Assembly (NCBI GenBank): GCA_037718865.1
Contig: JBBJMP010000002.1
Span: forward strand, 310,001-374,000
Length of the DNA stretch: 64,000 bases
Direction of reading: 5' to 3'
Origin: JADCRZ01 sp037718865
GTDB taxonomy: Bacteria; Bacteroidota; Bacteroidia; Chitinophagales; Chitinophagaceae
Every line of letters begins with the position of its first letter. Positions within the stretch are counted from its first letter, which is position 1. Shown here piece by piece: positions 45,737 to 54,471 of this stretch. Under the pieces are notes generated by a model. That model made no database searches. It saw only the letters and a program-made list of their open reading frames with translations, and was not told the DNA's origin. A program made the translations under genes and the position numbers.

Positions 45737-48556
45737 TCAACGCTTTATTATGTTTCCACTTAATTTATCGTAAGAACGAAGGCGATGGAAACAAAAAATT
45801 ATTATTATTATCAAAAGAAAACAGGCCAAAAGTAGTCCTGCCATCCACCACCACGTATGATCATTTTCTGATAACTTAATGGCTTCCTGATTGCCTATCA
45901 ATATCATGTTTGCCCAATAGTAAGGAACCGGCTTTTCGGAGCCGCCTTTGTTGATAAAGTGTAGCTTTGCTTTTTGCAGCGCCACGTCTTTAGGCAGGCC
46001 CTGTGAAAGGAATTCATGGAATTTATCTGAAATAGCATATATCGCCTGCTCATCAGCTTTCCACATGGTAGCGGCAACGGAAGGAATGCCGACTGATGCG
46101 AATTCTCTTGCCAGACTGAAAATTCCCTCACCTTTGGCATTTTTACCAATATTAGTTTGACAGGCGCTTAAAACCACCAGCTCTGTTGCCGGTTTGCGGA
46201 TTAACTGTAATTCTGAAAGCCTGATCGTTGAATCGTACATATAAAGGACCGGCTCATTTTCTGTTGAATCTACCTGTGCATGCGAGAAGACATTTACAAT
46301 GGTGTATCTGGAAACGGCGCTAATGAATTTATTACGGGTGGCTTCATCGTTCCTGAGTAATTTCTTATTACTATAATACCTGGCGGATTGCTTCAGGGCG
46401 TACCCTGAAGGTTTTAAGTCAGGCACATTGGGATAGGCTTTGAATGATACAGGGGCGAAGCCCACAAAATCACCCTCAGCGGGGAACAGATTGTATAACT
46501 TCATGAGAAGCCGGGCCGAGTAAACATAACTAAAGATATAGTCATTAACAAGAAAGTTCCTACCTGTATTGTCCGTACACAGTGCCTCAAAAGGTATAAG
46601 AAAATTATCGGAGCATATTACCACCCTTCCTGCTGGGATATTTAAAGGTCGAAATACCATGTTATATATTAAATACGACAACGAAGCGAATGAAGCATAC
46701 TGGTTAATGGTAGTTGGCTCATTGGAAGTTAGCTGCAGAAAATCAATTAACTGCCTGTTATTAAAATTTTCTTTTGATAATTTTACGAGTTTTGAATTGC
46801 CGGGTGTGATAGTAAGTATGTAAGCAACCGTATCATTCATAAAATAATGCAGAAAGCTTTGCTTGTTTATCAGCAGATGCTTTTGCAAAACACCAAGCGA
46901 GGGAACCTCGTCCGCGTATTTGTTCTGGTAATATACCGGGTATTTCTTTTCAAGTGATCTCACATAATGCTCCAGGTCTGTCTTGGCCTGCAAAAGTTTT
47001 AATTGCTGATTTTCAAAACCGATTTCGTCACCCTTCAACGAAGAAAACTTTTGTTGTTCCAGTATAACGGAAATTTTATACTCCAGCTCCATTTCTGCCT
47101 CCGCAAACGGTAACCGGGAAGAAGCACTCAGTTCGTTCAGCTTGTCGTTTAACAGTGCCGCCCGGCTTTTCTCTATAAAATAAAACGCAAGTTTAGTATC
47201 GGCAGCTAGCCAGCAAGCTTCAATGGCATAAGTAAAAAACGCCCTGGTCCGTTCACGCCAGTACAATTTGCTTTGTTCACCCAATTGTTCAAAACGGGTC
47301 GTTGTAATGAGCGTATCCGTTAATAATGCTGTTTGTAGACAGGCCGACAAATAATTTCTCTGACGCAGTTGTTTAAATTGGTTCAATAATAAGTCGGTTT
47401 TATTTGCAAGGATGATAATAACCTGCTCTTTATTGCCAACAAGGCTTAATTGTTTTGCCGAAGGGTTTGACATAATATCCCTACCTGCAGTAATTTTCAG
47501 ATCCTGTAAGGCAGCAATATAATAGTGTTCGGCTTCTTTATACTTGTGCTGGTAAAAACTTACAGCACCCAGGTTAAGATGAGCCCGTGATAACACGTCC
47601 GCGTTGCCTGTTTTCTGCCCATATTTGATGGCAGTAAAGAAACATTGCTTTGCCTTTTTATAATCATGCAGATTTTCGTTATAAAAATGTCCGAGCATGA
47701 TATAATCATCAGCAATCCGGCTGTCGTCTTTTGTTCGAAGTCGTGCTGTTAATACATCGCTATATAAAGTCAAAGCCTTTGTAAAATCTTTTTTCTGGAC
47801 AAGAATATCTGCCATGATAAACATGCCATTTATTATTTCAACAGTATCTTTAAATAGCCGGGAAAGTTTGTTTGCAGCAATAACATCATTTGATGCATCA
47901 TCCAACCGAAGGATCCGGATGTATGATTGCGCCCTTTGAATCAGCAAGTCTGCCAACGTGATAGAGTCCTGGTCAATCCTGGCTTTTATAATGGCGGTGT
48001 TAAAGTCTTCAATCGCTTTCTGATAGTCACCTGTCTGATACAGCATTTGTCCTTTGTCAAGTAACAGTTGTACTTCAGAAATCCTGGGTACATTGAACCG
48101 TTTTCTTTTGATGATAGCGCTATCATAATACGTGGCTGCCACATCGTACATTTGAAGGCTTCTATAGTAATTACCCAGATTAGTATAACTGTTTACACAG
48201 AAAGCCGGGGAACTATAGGTTTTTCCTGCGCTGTTTATTCTAACGGCACCAACGGTAAAAGTGATCGCATCCTTAGTAGCCACATTGTCATTTATTGAAA
48301 ATTTCAATTGTCCTATCCTATGCAAGATCCTTGCATACACCGAATCTTCTGCCAATTTGCGGTCTTCATATTGCTTCTTAAGATTTAAAACCTGTTGTAA
48401 TTTGACAGGAAGAGGTACTGTATCCTTTTCAATGCCTATCAGTTTATTCAATATAACAGTATCGGCAGCATGCTGGCCGTAACTGTACAAGCAAAAAGCC
48501 CAGGCAACTATGCCCAGGCTTATTATCTTTATTATACCTGATAAAAAGATTTTCAT
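45737..48556 (-). CDS. TPR-CHAT protease-like protein (membrane-anchored)
   Basis: This 939-residue protein has a signal peptide (IISLGIVAWAFCLYSYG), tetratricopeptide-type repeats (MYDVAATYYDSAIIKRK; DYQKAIEDFNTAIIKAR; EAEHYYIAALQDL), a helical linker and a CHAT domain with dyad His759 (FSHAQVD) and Cys799 (VLSACQTNIGK). After the CHAT domain it ends in one membrane span (WMAGLLLACFLLIIIIIFCF), so the protease faces the periplasm and is tethered. It is the last gene of the sigma/TPR/subtilisin/CHAT series, 83 bases after the subtilisin gene. It could be the effector of that system. Confidence 0.88.
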   Translation of the reverse strand: MKIFLSGIIKIISLGIVAWAFCLYSYGQHAADTVILNKLIGIEKDTVPLPVKLQQVLNLKKQYEDRKLAEDSVYARILHRIGQLKFSINDNVATKDAITFTVGAVRINSAGKTYSSPAFCVNSYTNLGNYYRSLQMYDVAATYYDSAIIKRKRFNVPRISEVQLLLDKGQMLYQTGDYQKAIEDFNTAIIKARIDQDSITLADLLIQRAQSYIRILRLDDASNDVIAANKLSRLFKDTVEIINGMFIMADILVQKKDFTKALTLYSDVLTARLRTKDDSRIADDYIMLGHFYNENLHDYKKAKQCFFTAIKYGQKTGNADVLSRAHLNLGAVSFYQHKYKEAEHYYIAALQDLKITAGRDIMSNPSAKQLSLVGNKEQVIIILANKTDLLLNQFKQLRQRNYLSACLQTALLTDTLITTTRFEQLGEQSKLYWRERTRAFFTYAIEACWLAADTKLAFYFIEKSRAALLNDKLNELSASSRLPFAEAEMELEYKISVILEQQKFSSLKGDEIGFENQQLKLLQAKTDLEHYVRSLEKKYPVYYQNKYADEVPSLGVLQKHLLINKQSFLHYFMNDTVAYILTITPGNSKLVKLSKENFNNRQLIDFLQLTSNEPTTINQYASFASLSYLIYNMVFRPLNIPAGRVVICSDNFLIPFEALCTDNTGRNFLVNDYIFSYVYSARLLMKLYNLFPAEGDFVGFAPVSFKAYPNVPDLKPSGYALKQSARYYSNKKLLRNDEATRNKFISAVSRYTIVNVFSHAQVDSTENEPVLYMYDSTIRLSELQLIRKPATELVVLSACQTNIGKNAKGEGIFSLAREFASVGIPSVAATMWKADEQAIYAISDKFHEFLSQGLPKDVALQKAKLHFINKGGSEKPVPYYWANMILIGNQEAIKLSENDHTWWWMAGLLLACFLLIIIIIFCFHRLRSYDKLSGNIIKR

Positions 48557-48639
48557 GCACTCATTTTAAGTAGTACTAGATTATTCATAGCCTACCATAA
48601 AAGCAACACCCGGCTTTGTATGTTTTATAAGTAACGCTA

Positions 48640-50091
48640 TTACAATCTTACAATTACCTTCCCACCCTTGATCTTATCCGTCAAGGTCTCGTTTCTACTG
48701 ACAAATTGGGAGCCTAATTCCTTCCAGATGTCGTCTTTTTTAAATCCTTTTCTGTTGATGACGGTCTTAATCCTGTCATAATTTGCACAGATTATACCGG
48801 TAACGATCGGTGCAGCAAAGGAAGAACCATTTACGGTTTCATTTTTGTTTAAAAGCGGATTATTAAAAACATAATCGTCTTTAGACGCTCCGTCCGCCAT
48901 CACGCCGATGTCAACCACGTCCTTGGAAAAATTCTGGTCAGGACTGACCGATCCCTTTCCCTTGTTAATAAATACGGTTGTTACAGCTATAACATTGGCA
49001 AAGTCGGGATTTCTTGCGAGGGAAGCCGGGTAAAAAGAAACCTGGTTGAGGTCCCTGGGATCGGTAGGGCGATACGGCCGTCCATGTTCTTCAAATGTTC
49101 TTCGCAGGTTTACCTTGTCGCTATTACCTGCCGCAGTAATCAGTAAAATGTTATTTTTGGTCAGATAATGTTCAATATATTTTCTTAATAAGAGCACATT
49201 CGGGTCATAAGGGTCGTCTTCAGGGGAAAGCATACGACGTGGTACATAAAAACCAAAGCTTGCGTTAACTACCTGTACACCCATTTCCTTGGCATAAGCA
49301 AACGCGCAAAGCACATTAAACAAATCACTAATGCCATTAGCATCATGCGTCTTAACAGGTAACACTTCTATCCGGTTTCGTTTGGCTTTTACTACCTGAT
49401 CCGTAATAAATCTCGTTACGATAGTTCCATGTTTTATGTCGTTATCATCCCGGTAATCCCGGTTTTGCTTTATAAAGTTCCATCCGGATTCTGCTCCGGC
49501 TATACAGGAACTGCCGGAATAGTTATAAGCATAATTGCTTAACTCACCAGGCTCTATCCCCGTGTCAAAGACAGCAACCTTTACCGACCTTCCCAAATTA
49601 TTAACGGGAGATGGCCTTTCAACGGAAGTGATCCGTGGCATGTATGGTTTTTTATGTCTTACCCGGTAATTCCGGGAGTAGAAAACAGGGCCGTCTTCTC
49701 CGGTAGTTGGAGACTGCGAACCGGCAGTTACCTGGCCCTTTACAGATTCGGTTTGAATGTAAGTTTTAACTCCTGGGCCGAATAAGAGCATTAAAGAATT
49801 GTCGCAACTACCACAGGAATATTTTTCGCTCACATTACCATGCCTTCTTCTAAAATAATCAAGCCATTTTTCAACTTCCTGCCGGGTCTTACCAGGTTTG
49901 CGCCAAACAATCAATTGATCAGGAGGGGTGTCCTCATCAAAAGTTGTTGCCTCATCATTTCGGCCTGCAGGTTGCTTTGTGTCAGTACTGACCCTTTTGG
50001 AACCGGTATTACAAGCTACTACGATGAACATATAGCAGAAGAGTAATATCCCCGAAGTAACTACTATCTTTTTGACTGTTTTATCTTTCAT
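48640..50091 (-). CDS. Subtilisin-family (S8) serine protease, lipoprotein
   Basis: This 483-residue protein has a lipoprotein signal (ILLFCYMFIVVAC), so it is attached to the membrane on the outside. A region of about 125 residues with a paired-cysteine CGSCD segment precedes the S8 domain. The triad is complete: Asp in VAVFDTGIEPG, His in DIKHGTIVTRF, Ser in NGSSFAAPIVTG; the oxyanion Asn is in ITAAGNSDK. It lies 61 bases after the TPR gene and 83 bases before the CHAT gene. It may cleave and activate the CHAT protein or the anti-sigma-like protein, as in regulated proteolysis (inference). Confidence 0.9.
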   Translation of the reverse strand: MKDKTVKKIVVTSGILLFCYMFIVVACNTGSKRVSTDTKQPAGRNDEATTFDEDTPPDQLIVWRKPGKTRQEVEKWLDYFRRRHGNVSEKYSCGSCDNSLMLLFGPGVKTYIQTESVKGQVTAGSQSPTTGEDGPVFYSRNYRVRHKKPYMPRITSVERPSPVNNLGRSVKVAVFDTGIEPGELSNYAYNYSGSSCIAGAESGWNFIKQNRDYRDDNDIKHGTIVTRFITDQVVKAKRNRIEVLPVKTHDANGISDLFNVLCAFAYAKEMGVQVVNASFGFYVPRRMLSPEDDPYDPNVLLLRKYIEHYLTKNNILLITAAGNSDKVNLRRTFEEHGRPYRPTDPRDLNQVSFYPASLARNPDFANVIAVTTVFINKGKGSVSPDQNFSKDVVDIGVMADGASKDDYVFNNPLLNKNETVNGSSFAAPIVTGIICANYDRIKTVINRKGFKKDDIWKELGSQFVSRNETLTDKIKGGKVIVRL

Positions 50092-50152
50092 ATATAATGA
50101 TTAAGAATCAGCAATGCCTTTTTTGCTACAGGTAGGCTTAACCCTTATTGCT

Positions 50153-50890
50153 TTACCACTTTTCGAGCCAGATACTGGCCTCTTTACTTCCTTCGGCATT
50201 TTCACTTATTATCCTTTCGAGTAACCGCTTTGCCTGCATTTTATCTTGTTGGCCATTTTTTTGCAGCAGGGTAATTGCCTTCAAAAACAATCCCGGATTT
50301 TTATATAAGTCTTTCATCCGGGCCAACTCATCAAACTGTTGCAAAGCTTTATCGTAATCTTTTGTTACCAGGTAAACATATCCTATAAATTTCTTTGCGT
50401 TGCCATGCCCTGGATCAGATTGACCGATCTTTTGAAATATTTGTAAAGCCCTGTCGTAATCTTTATTATTATATGCTGCAATTCCCTGCTGCAAACTGTC
50501 TTCGGAGGCATCCATAGTCTGGCTTAACACATTAAAATTTTCCTTGACATATTGGTTTGCAAGTTTTTGCGGCGTGCCGGAACTATTCATTAAAAAGAGT
50601 CCGGCGGCAAAAATTATACAGGCGGCCGCAGCATAAGGAAGCCATCTGGCAGGTGTGCGTCTTTTTAAAGATGTTATCGTACGCACTTTACCACCGTGTT
50701 CATTTTCCTGCCATTCTTTCTGCTTTTGCTCCAGCAGCATCTGCCTTACTGCTTCTCTTGAAGTAATATAGAAAGCCACTTCTTTTGCAAATACGGGATC
50801 GTTACTACAGCGTTCTTCAAAATGTGCCTTTTCTATATCATCTAGTTCCTTGCTAAAATAAGCTTCAATATATTCCTGCGGATCACTCAT
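50153..50890 (-). CDS. TPR membrane protein, probable anti-sigma factor
   Basis: This 245-residue protein starts with an anti-sigma-like helical region (YIEAYFSKELDDIEKAHFEE) that lacks the zinc-finger Cys. One span follows (WLPYAAAACIIFAAGLFLM, about residues 83-101), and then a periplasmic TPR domain (AAYNNKDYDRALQIFQKIGQ; TKDYDKALQQFDELARM). Its start overlaps the sigma gene by eight bases, so the two are translationally coupled. The layout suggests it holds the sigma factor at the membrane and senses a periplasmic signal through TPR contacts, perhaps with the TPR-CHAT protein. Confidence 0.78.
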   Translation of the reverse strand: MSDPQEYIEAYFSKELDDIEKAHFEERCSNDPVFAKEVAFYITSREAVRQMLLEQKQKEWQENEHGGKVRTITSLKRRTPARWLPYAAAACIIFAAGLFLMNSSGTPQKLANQYVKENFNVLSQTMDASEDSLQQGIAAYNNKDYDRALQIFQKIGQSDPGHGNAKKFIGYVYLVTKDYDKALQQFDELARMKDLYKNPGLFLKAITLLQKNGQQDKMQAKRLLERIISENAEGSKEASIWLEKW

Positions 50891-51452
50891 GACTGGTAAA
50901 TAAGTTCTTTATTTTTTCCCTGCATCGTAACCTTGTTGTCTTGGCTACAGCAGCATTGTTGTAGGCTAATTTATCAGCAATATCCCTATCGCTGTATCCA
51001 TCTTCAAACAACATTAATATTTCTTTACACTTTTCGCCGATTGATTCGAGATATTTCATGATTACAGAAATCCTTTCCTGATCAATTAGCTTCTCAATAA
51101 TATTTTTTGTCGTTTCGGGAAGATGACCCAGCAACTCCGGTGTTATAGCTGATTGGTTAACCCTCTGCTTATTATTCGAAATTTTCCTGATTATGTCAAC
51201 GCATTTATTATGAAAAATTTGAAACAGATAGGTTTTTAAAGAAAACGTGTTGTCAAATCTGCCATTAAGTATGTTGTGTATAGCAGATAGCACAGCGTCA
51301 CTATAGGCGCTAAAACTGTCCTCGTAAGTTAAGCGGTACTTGCGGCAGCCCTCCTGAATAAAGTATTGATATAAAAGGTATAATTTCTTTTCAAAACGGG
51401 CACGTTGCTGATAATCGCTTGTCAGGCCATTGATAATGATAGCATCATGCAT
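50883..51452 (-). CDS. ECF-type RNA polymerase sigma factor
   Basis: This 189-residue protein has sigma region 2 (YEDSFSAYSDAVLSAI; SLKTYLFQIFHNKCVDIIRK) and region 4 (CKEILMLFEDGYSDRDIADK; TTRLRCREKIK), with region 3 absent, as in ECF sigma factors. The YSDRDIADKLAYNNAAVAKT helix-turn-helix binds the -35 element. It heads the four-gene minus-strand series and is coupled to an anti-sigma-like gene. It likely controls its own operon and perhaps the divergent protease gene across the 658-base gap. Confidence 0.88.
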   Translation of the reverse strand: MHDAIIINGLTSDYQQRARFEKKLYLLYQYFIQEGCRKYRLTYEDSFSAYSDAVLSAIHNILNGRFDNTFSLKTYLFQIFHNKCVDIIRKISNNKQRVNQSAITPELLGHLPETTKNIIEKLIDQERISVIMKYLESIGEKCKEILMLFEDGYSDRDIADKLAYNNAAVAKTTRLRCREKIKNLFTSHE

Positions 51453-51501
51453 TGCAAACGGGTTGGTGCAAATAGAAAATTAATATTAAATAAAGAAGAA
51501 T

Positions 51502-51509
51502 CAAACTTA
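51502..51509 (-). promoter_or_regulatory. Candidate -7 element for the sigma operon
   Basis: On the minus strand this reads TAAGTTTG, matching the Bacteroidota TAnnTTTG consensus, 50 bases before the sigma start codon. A TTG lies about 18 bases further upstream, as a partial -33 element. Confidence 0.4.
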
Positions 51510-51950
51510 ATACACATATTTAATCCGCAACATTGCCTTATGACACAAAAGTGTAACGGCGTTTATATTACACATATCCTTTTAGGCGCGGTAACTATTT
51601 GAAAATATACTAAGTATATTTTCTAACAAAAAAATCCGGAAAATATTTGCAATTTATCAATCTAATATCTAGTTTTGATGGGAAGTTCTTTTACTCTAAC
51701 CGGCCTCAATTAAAACTTCTTCCTCCATAATTCTTACCCGCTGAAACAGGCTTGACAATAAATTGAAAAACCAGTACTCATTTCATATGTAATCAGAACT
51801 GCCAGAATTATACTACTCATTTTATTCTATAAATTAATTGGTTAACCGCATTATAAACCATAGGAATAATGTGCTTAATTAATAGTTAATTTTATCTATG
51901 GTTACACACCGGAAGAGACCGTGTAATCAGTATGTTAACTATAACGTATA

Positions 51951-51968
51951 ACGCTTACCCGTAAGCGT
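51951..51968. promoter_or_regulatory. Palindromic operator-like site
   Basis: ACGCTTAC (51951-51958) and GTAAGCGT (51961-51968) are perfect 8-base inverted arms separated by CC. The site is in the promoter-bearing gap, about 142 bases before the protease start, and suits a dimeric regulator. No T-run follows, so a terminator is less likely. Confidence 0.5.
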
Positions 51969-52110
51969 AGTTTTATACACTTTATTTGAGAACAAAATAT
52001 TTAACAGAAGAGAACGACGTGCCCGCGCCCGGGCATTTTAATCCAAAAACCTAGAAAAATCTTACTTACCGGAAGCCTAAACACAATCTACATACTAAAA
52101 TCTAACATTT

Positions 52111-53480
52111 ATGGCAACAAAAAAAGATCCTAACGATTCTTCAAATGGCGCAGGTTCAAGCCGTGTATCCGCATCAGTAGAAGAATTGCTGCTTTCTGCT
52201 CTTGAACGTGGAGATGAAAGCTTACAAACGGGCCGCTTTCTGGTTACCTTCAAAGAAGGTGCAGGGAAGAAGGCCTCAAATCCATGGGTATTAACCAGGG
52301 CATGCGCGTTGCTGATGCCCGGGAATTTGAAGGTCAGGCCGCCACACTGGAAAGTATTGGTGATGCCGATGCTTTGATATTACCGGAGATCGGCGTAGCA
52401 CTGATCAGTGGCGACGCTGCTCAGGAGCGCAATATGAGCGCCCAATCTGAGCTTGCTGCTGACAGTCCTGTCGAGTCGATCGACCCTGAGTATTTTCAGT
52501 TTGCGGCAAACTATCCGGGTCAGTTCCTGAGTGGCTTTGCCCAGGCAGCTCAAACGGCCGAAACAAAATCCAGCGATTACCTTCGTGGGTTCCTTCGAGC
52601 AGCCGATATTATTGCCAAAGATTTACAACAAGGCAACGGGCAACAGCAAATGGAAATAGAAGAGGAGGTTCAGGTTCTTGGTGCCACCTGGGGCCTGATA
52701 GCCTGCAAGGTACCACCCAGCTTGCGTAGTGGCATTGGTATTAAGGTGGCAGTGCTTGACACCGGCTTCGACCTTGGGCATCCGGACTTTGCGGGCCGCC
52801 CGGTATTCAGTGCAACCTTTGTAGGTCAGCCCGTGCAGGACCTCAACGGCCATGGTACCCATTGTACTGGCACAGCCTGTGGTCCAAAGGCTCCAGCAGG
52901 CAGCATTCCGCGTTATGGCATTGGATACCGCTCTTCTATCAATATAGGTAAGGTGCTTACAAATTCGGGATCGGGCACTATGGCCGGTGTGCTTGCAGGT
53001 ATGAATTGGGCAATAGCTAACCGCTGTCCGGTGATCTCAATGTCTCTCGGCGCACAGATCGGTGTGCAACCGGCTTACACGGCGGCAGGACAATCTGCAT
53101 TGAACAACGGCTGCCTGATCATTGCGGCAGCTGGTAATACTCAGAACGGCTTTACTGGTGCTCCCGCTAATTCGCCTACTATCATGGCAGTGGCATCGCT
53201 CGATAGAACACTTACCCCATCGATATTTTCCTGCTTAGGCAAAATTGAAATTGCTGCGCCTGGCCGGGATATTTTCTCTTCCTGGCCTCGCCCAACCCGT
53301 TACAATACCATCAGTGGTACAAGTATGGCCACGCCACATGTTGCCGGTTGCGCGGCTCTATGGGCAGAGACCTCACCAAATTTACGAGGCATTGCTTTGT
53401 GGCGTAAATTGCAGGCGACAGCTAAGGCGCTGCCCTTCCCGGCAACCCGGGTAGGTGCCGGTCTTGTTCAGGCGCCATAA
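52111..53480 (+). pseudogene. Subtilisin-family (S8) protease, cytoplasmic type, frameshifted
   Basis: The first part (52111 to about 52268) encodes MATKKDPNDSSNGAGSS and a propeptide-like start (TGRFLVTFKEGAGK). A one-base loss near 52268-52271 (AAA to AA within gggaagaagg) shifts the frame. The rest continues as SMGINQGMRVADAREFEGQA and leads to an S8 domain with Asp (VAVLDTGFDLGHPDF), His (LNGHGTHCTG), oxyanion Asn (AAAGNTQNG) and Ser (ISGTSMATPHVAG). No signal peptide is present, so the protease would act in the cytosol or be released with the cell. Restored length is about 456 residues. An I9-like inhibitor gene follows. An internal start at 52284 would still give 398 residues. Confidence 0.82.
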
Positions 53481-53504
53481 GGGTTTTAAGCTATATAATA
53501 ACAA

Positions 53505-53530
53505 TCCGCCGGTAGTAAACTGCCGGCGGG
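53505..53530 (+). terminator. Hairpin between protease and inhibitor genes
   Basis: CCGCCGG (53506-53512) and CCGGCGG (53523-53529) pair perfectly. The T-rich stretch after it is short. It could reduce read-through, so that protease and inhibitor levels differ, or protect the mRNA end. Confidence 0.5.
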
Positions 53531-53556
53531 TTAATTTGCATTTTGGAGGTACTATT

Positions 53557-53796
53557 ATGGATACAAGCAAGAAATGGATTATTACTACATCCGGTGATTC
53601 ATCAGTCAGTGATGTTGAAAAAAGCCTGACGGCGACCGGATTCAACGTTGAACAGGTACTTGACCAGATCGGTTGCATCACCGGATCTGCCACTGACGAT
53701 GTAGCCGAACGCCTGCGGACGATTCCTGGAATTGCCGATGTTTCACCCGATACCAGCATCGACATCGGTCGGCCTGATGATCCAATCACCTGGTAA
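53557..53796 (+). CDS. Small I9-like protease inhibitor/propeptide protein
   Basis: This 79-residue protein begins MDTSKKWIITTSGDSSVSDV at ATG 53557 and is preceded by GGAGG five bases upstream, a strong site for this phylum. The pattern WIITTSG, helix DVEKSLTATGFNV, strand QIGCITGSA, helix VAERLRTIPGIADVSPD is that of subtilisin propeptides (inhibitor I9 fold), which bind the active site of the protease. It is encoded 76 bases after the S8 gene, so it is probably a separate inhibitor or folding chaperone for it. The fold match is by eye. Confidence 0.7.
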   Translation: MDTSKKWIITTSGDSSVSDVEKSLTATGFNVEQVLDQIGCITGSATDDVAERLRTIPGIADVSPDTSIDIGRPDDPITW

Positions 53797-54168
53797 GCCT
53801 TCCTTAACTGACTGCGTTTGCCTTAACCCCAAGGACAATGCCAGGCATCTGGCCTTCCGGGCATCTAATTTACCTTTTTCGCATAAAGATCTGCTCCGGC
53901 AAATATGCCTATGATCATCAGCAAACAGATATAAAACTGACCGTTGGTAATCGTATTGTTATATTCTGTTGCCGAAAAAACTGCATTGAAATGGTTAGTG
54001 ATTCCGTTCAGTCTGAAAGGGGAAACAAACTACCGCCTTGATTACGTGCACACCTGTGACAGTTGAACGAATTGCGGAATTATCTGGTCCATTGTAATTG
54101 TGCCTTATTGCACAATTATTTTTTTATGACAGAACGAACTTAAATTGCCACTAAATCAACCGGATATT
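53797..54168 (+). other. Downstream gap with terminator
   Basis: These 372 bases hold no recognisable gene; open frames here have no protein-like pattern. The only clear signal is the terminator at 54095-54126. Confidence 0.5.
54095..54126 (+). terminator. Rho-independent terminator
   Basis: TAATTGTGC (54095-54103) and GCACAATTA (54110-54118) make a perfect 9-bp stem with a six-base loop, followed by a run of eight T. This is the best classical terminator in the window and ends the protease/inhibitor unit. Confidence 0.85.
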
Positions 54169-54435
54169 ATGAACACTGTAGACCAAAAGCCGCATCAGGA
54201 TGCTGACCTGGCATCAATGTCGCATGCCGAACTTATCGAACAAATCATAAAATTAAGAGCAGGCATCAGGGAGCACAGGGATTCAACCGGACACGAGTTG
54301 TGCTGGCACCATCCAAAACTTTGGAACCTTCTTCCGGAAAAAACCGAACCTCAGATTTCGGTTCCAGACTGGCCAGAGTTCATAACCCGCTGCGCAGCAT
54401 ACCGAAAATCACTCGAACCTGTTAAATCAGGCTGA
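54169..54435 (+). CDS. Small conserved hypothetical protein
   Basis: This 88-residue protein contains a distinctive HELCWHHPKLWNLLPE segment followed by VPDWPEFITRCAAYRKSL. I recall the same block in small uncharacterised proteins of many bacteria, often annotated only as hypothetical. No signal peptide is present. ATG 54169 is preferred over TTG 54145. It stands alone between a terminator and the ThuA-like gene, with 36 bases to the latter. Confidence 0.6.
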   Translation: MNTVDQKPHQDADLASMSHAELIEQIIKLRAGIREHRDSTGHELCWHHPKLWNLLPEKTEPQISVPDWPEFITRCAAYRKSLEPVKSG

Positions 54436-54471
54436 TTAATTAATGACTACATTTATATATAATTCCTTTTT

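Larger units (their letters stand above)
51453..52110. other. Long divergent regulatory region
   Basis: This 658-base, AT-rich gap separates the sigma operon (minus) from the second subtilisin gene (plus). It contains a minus-strand promoter candidate (51502-51509), an imperfect dyad at about 51899-51929 (GGTTACACACCGG and CCGTGTAATC), and a strong palindrome at 51951-51968. I see no gene in it. Confidence 0.5.

Noticed and set aside
51405..51602. 65-codon plus-strand frame over the sigma start
   Set aside because: It overlaps the sigma gene and its promoter region, with no recognisable protein pattern.
53732..54041. Two overlapping frames after the I9-like gene
   Set aside because: Out of frame with the inhibitor and without motif; they precede a clear terminator.
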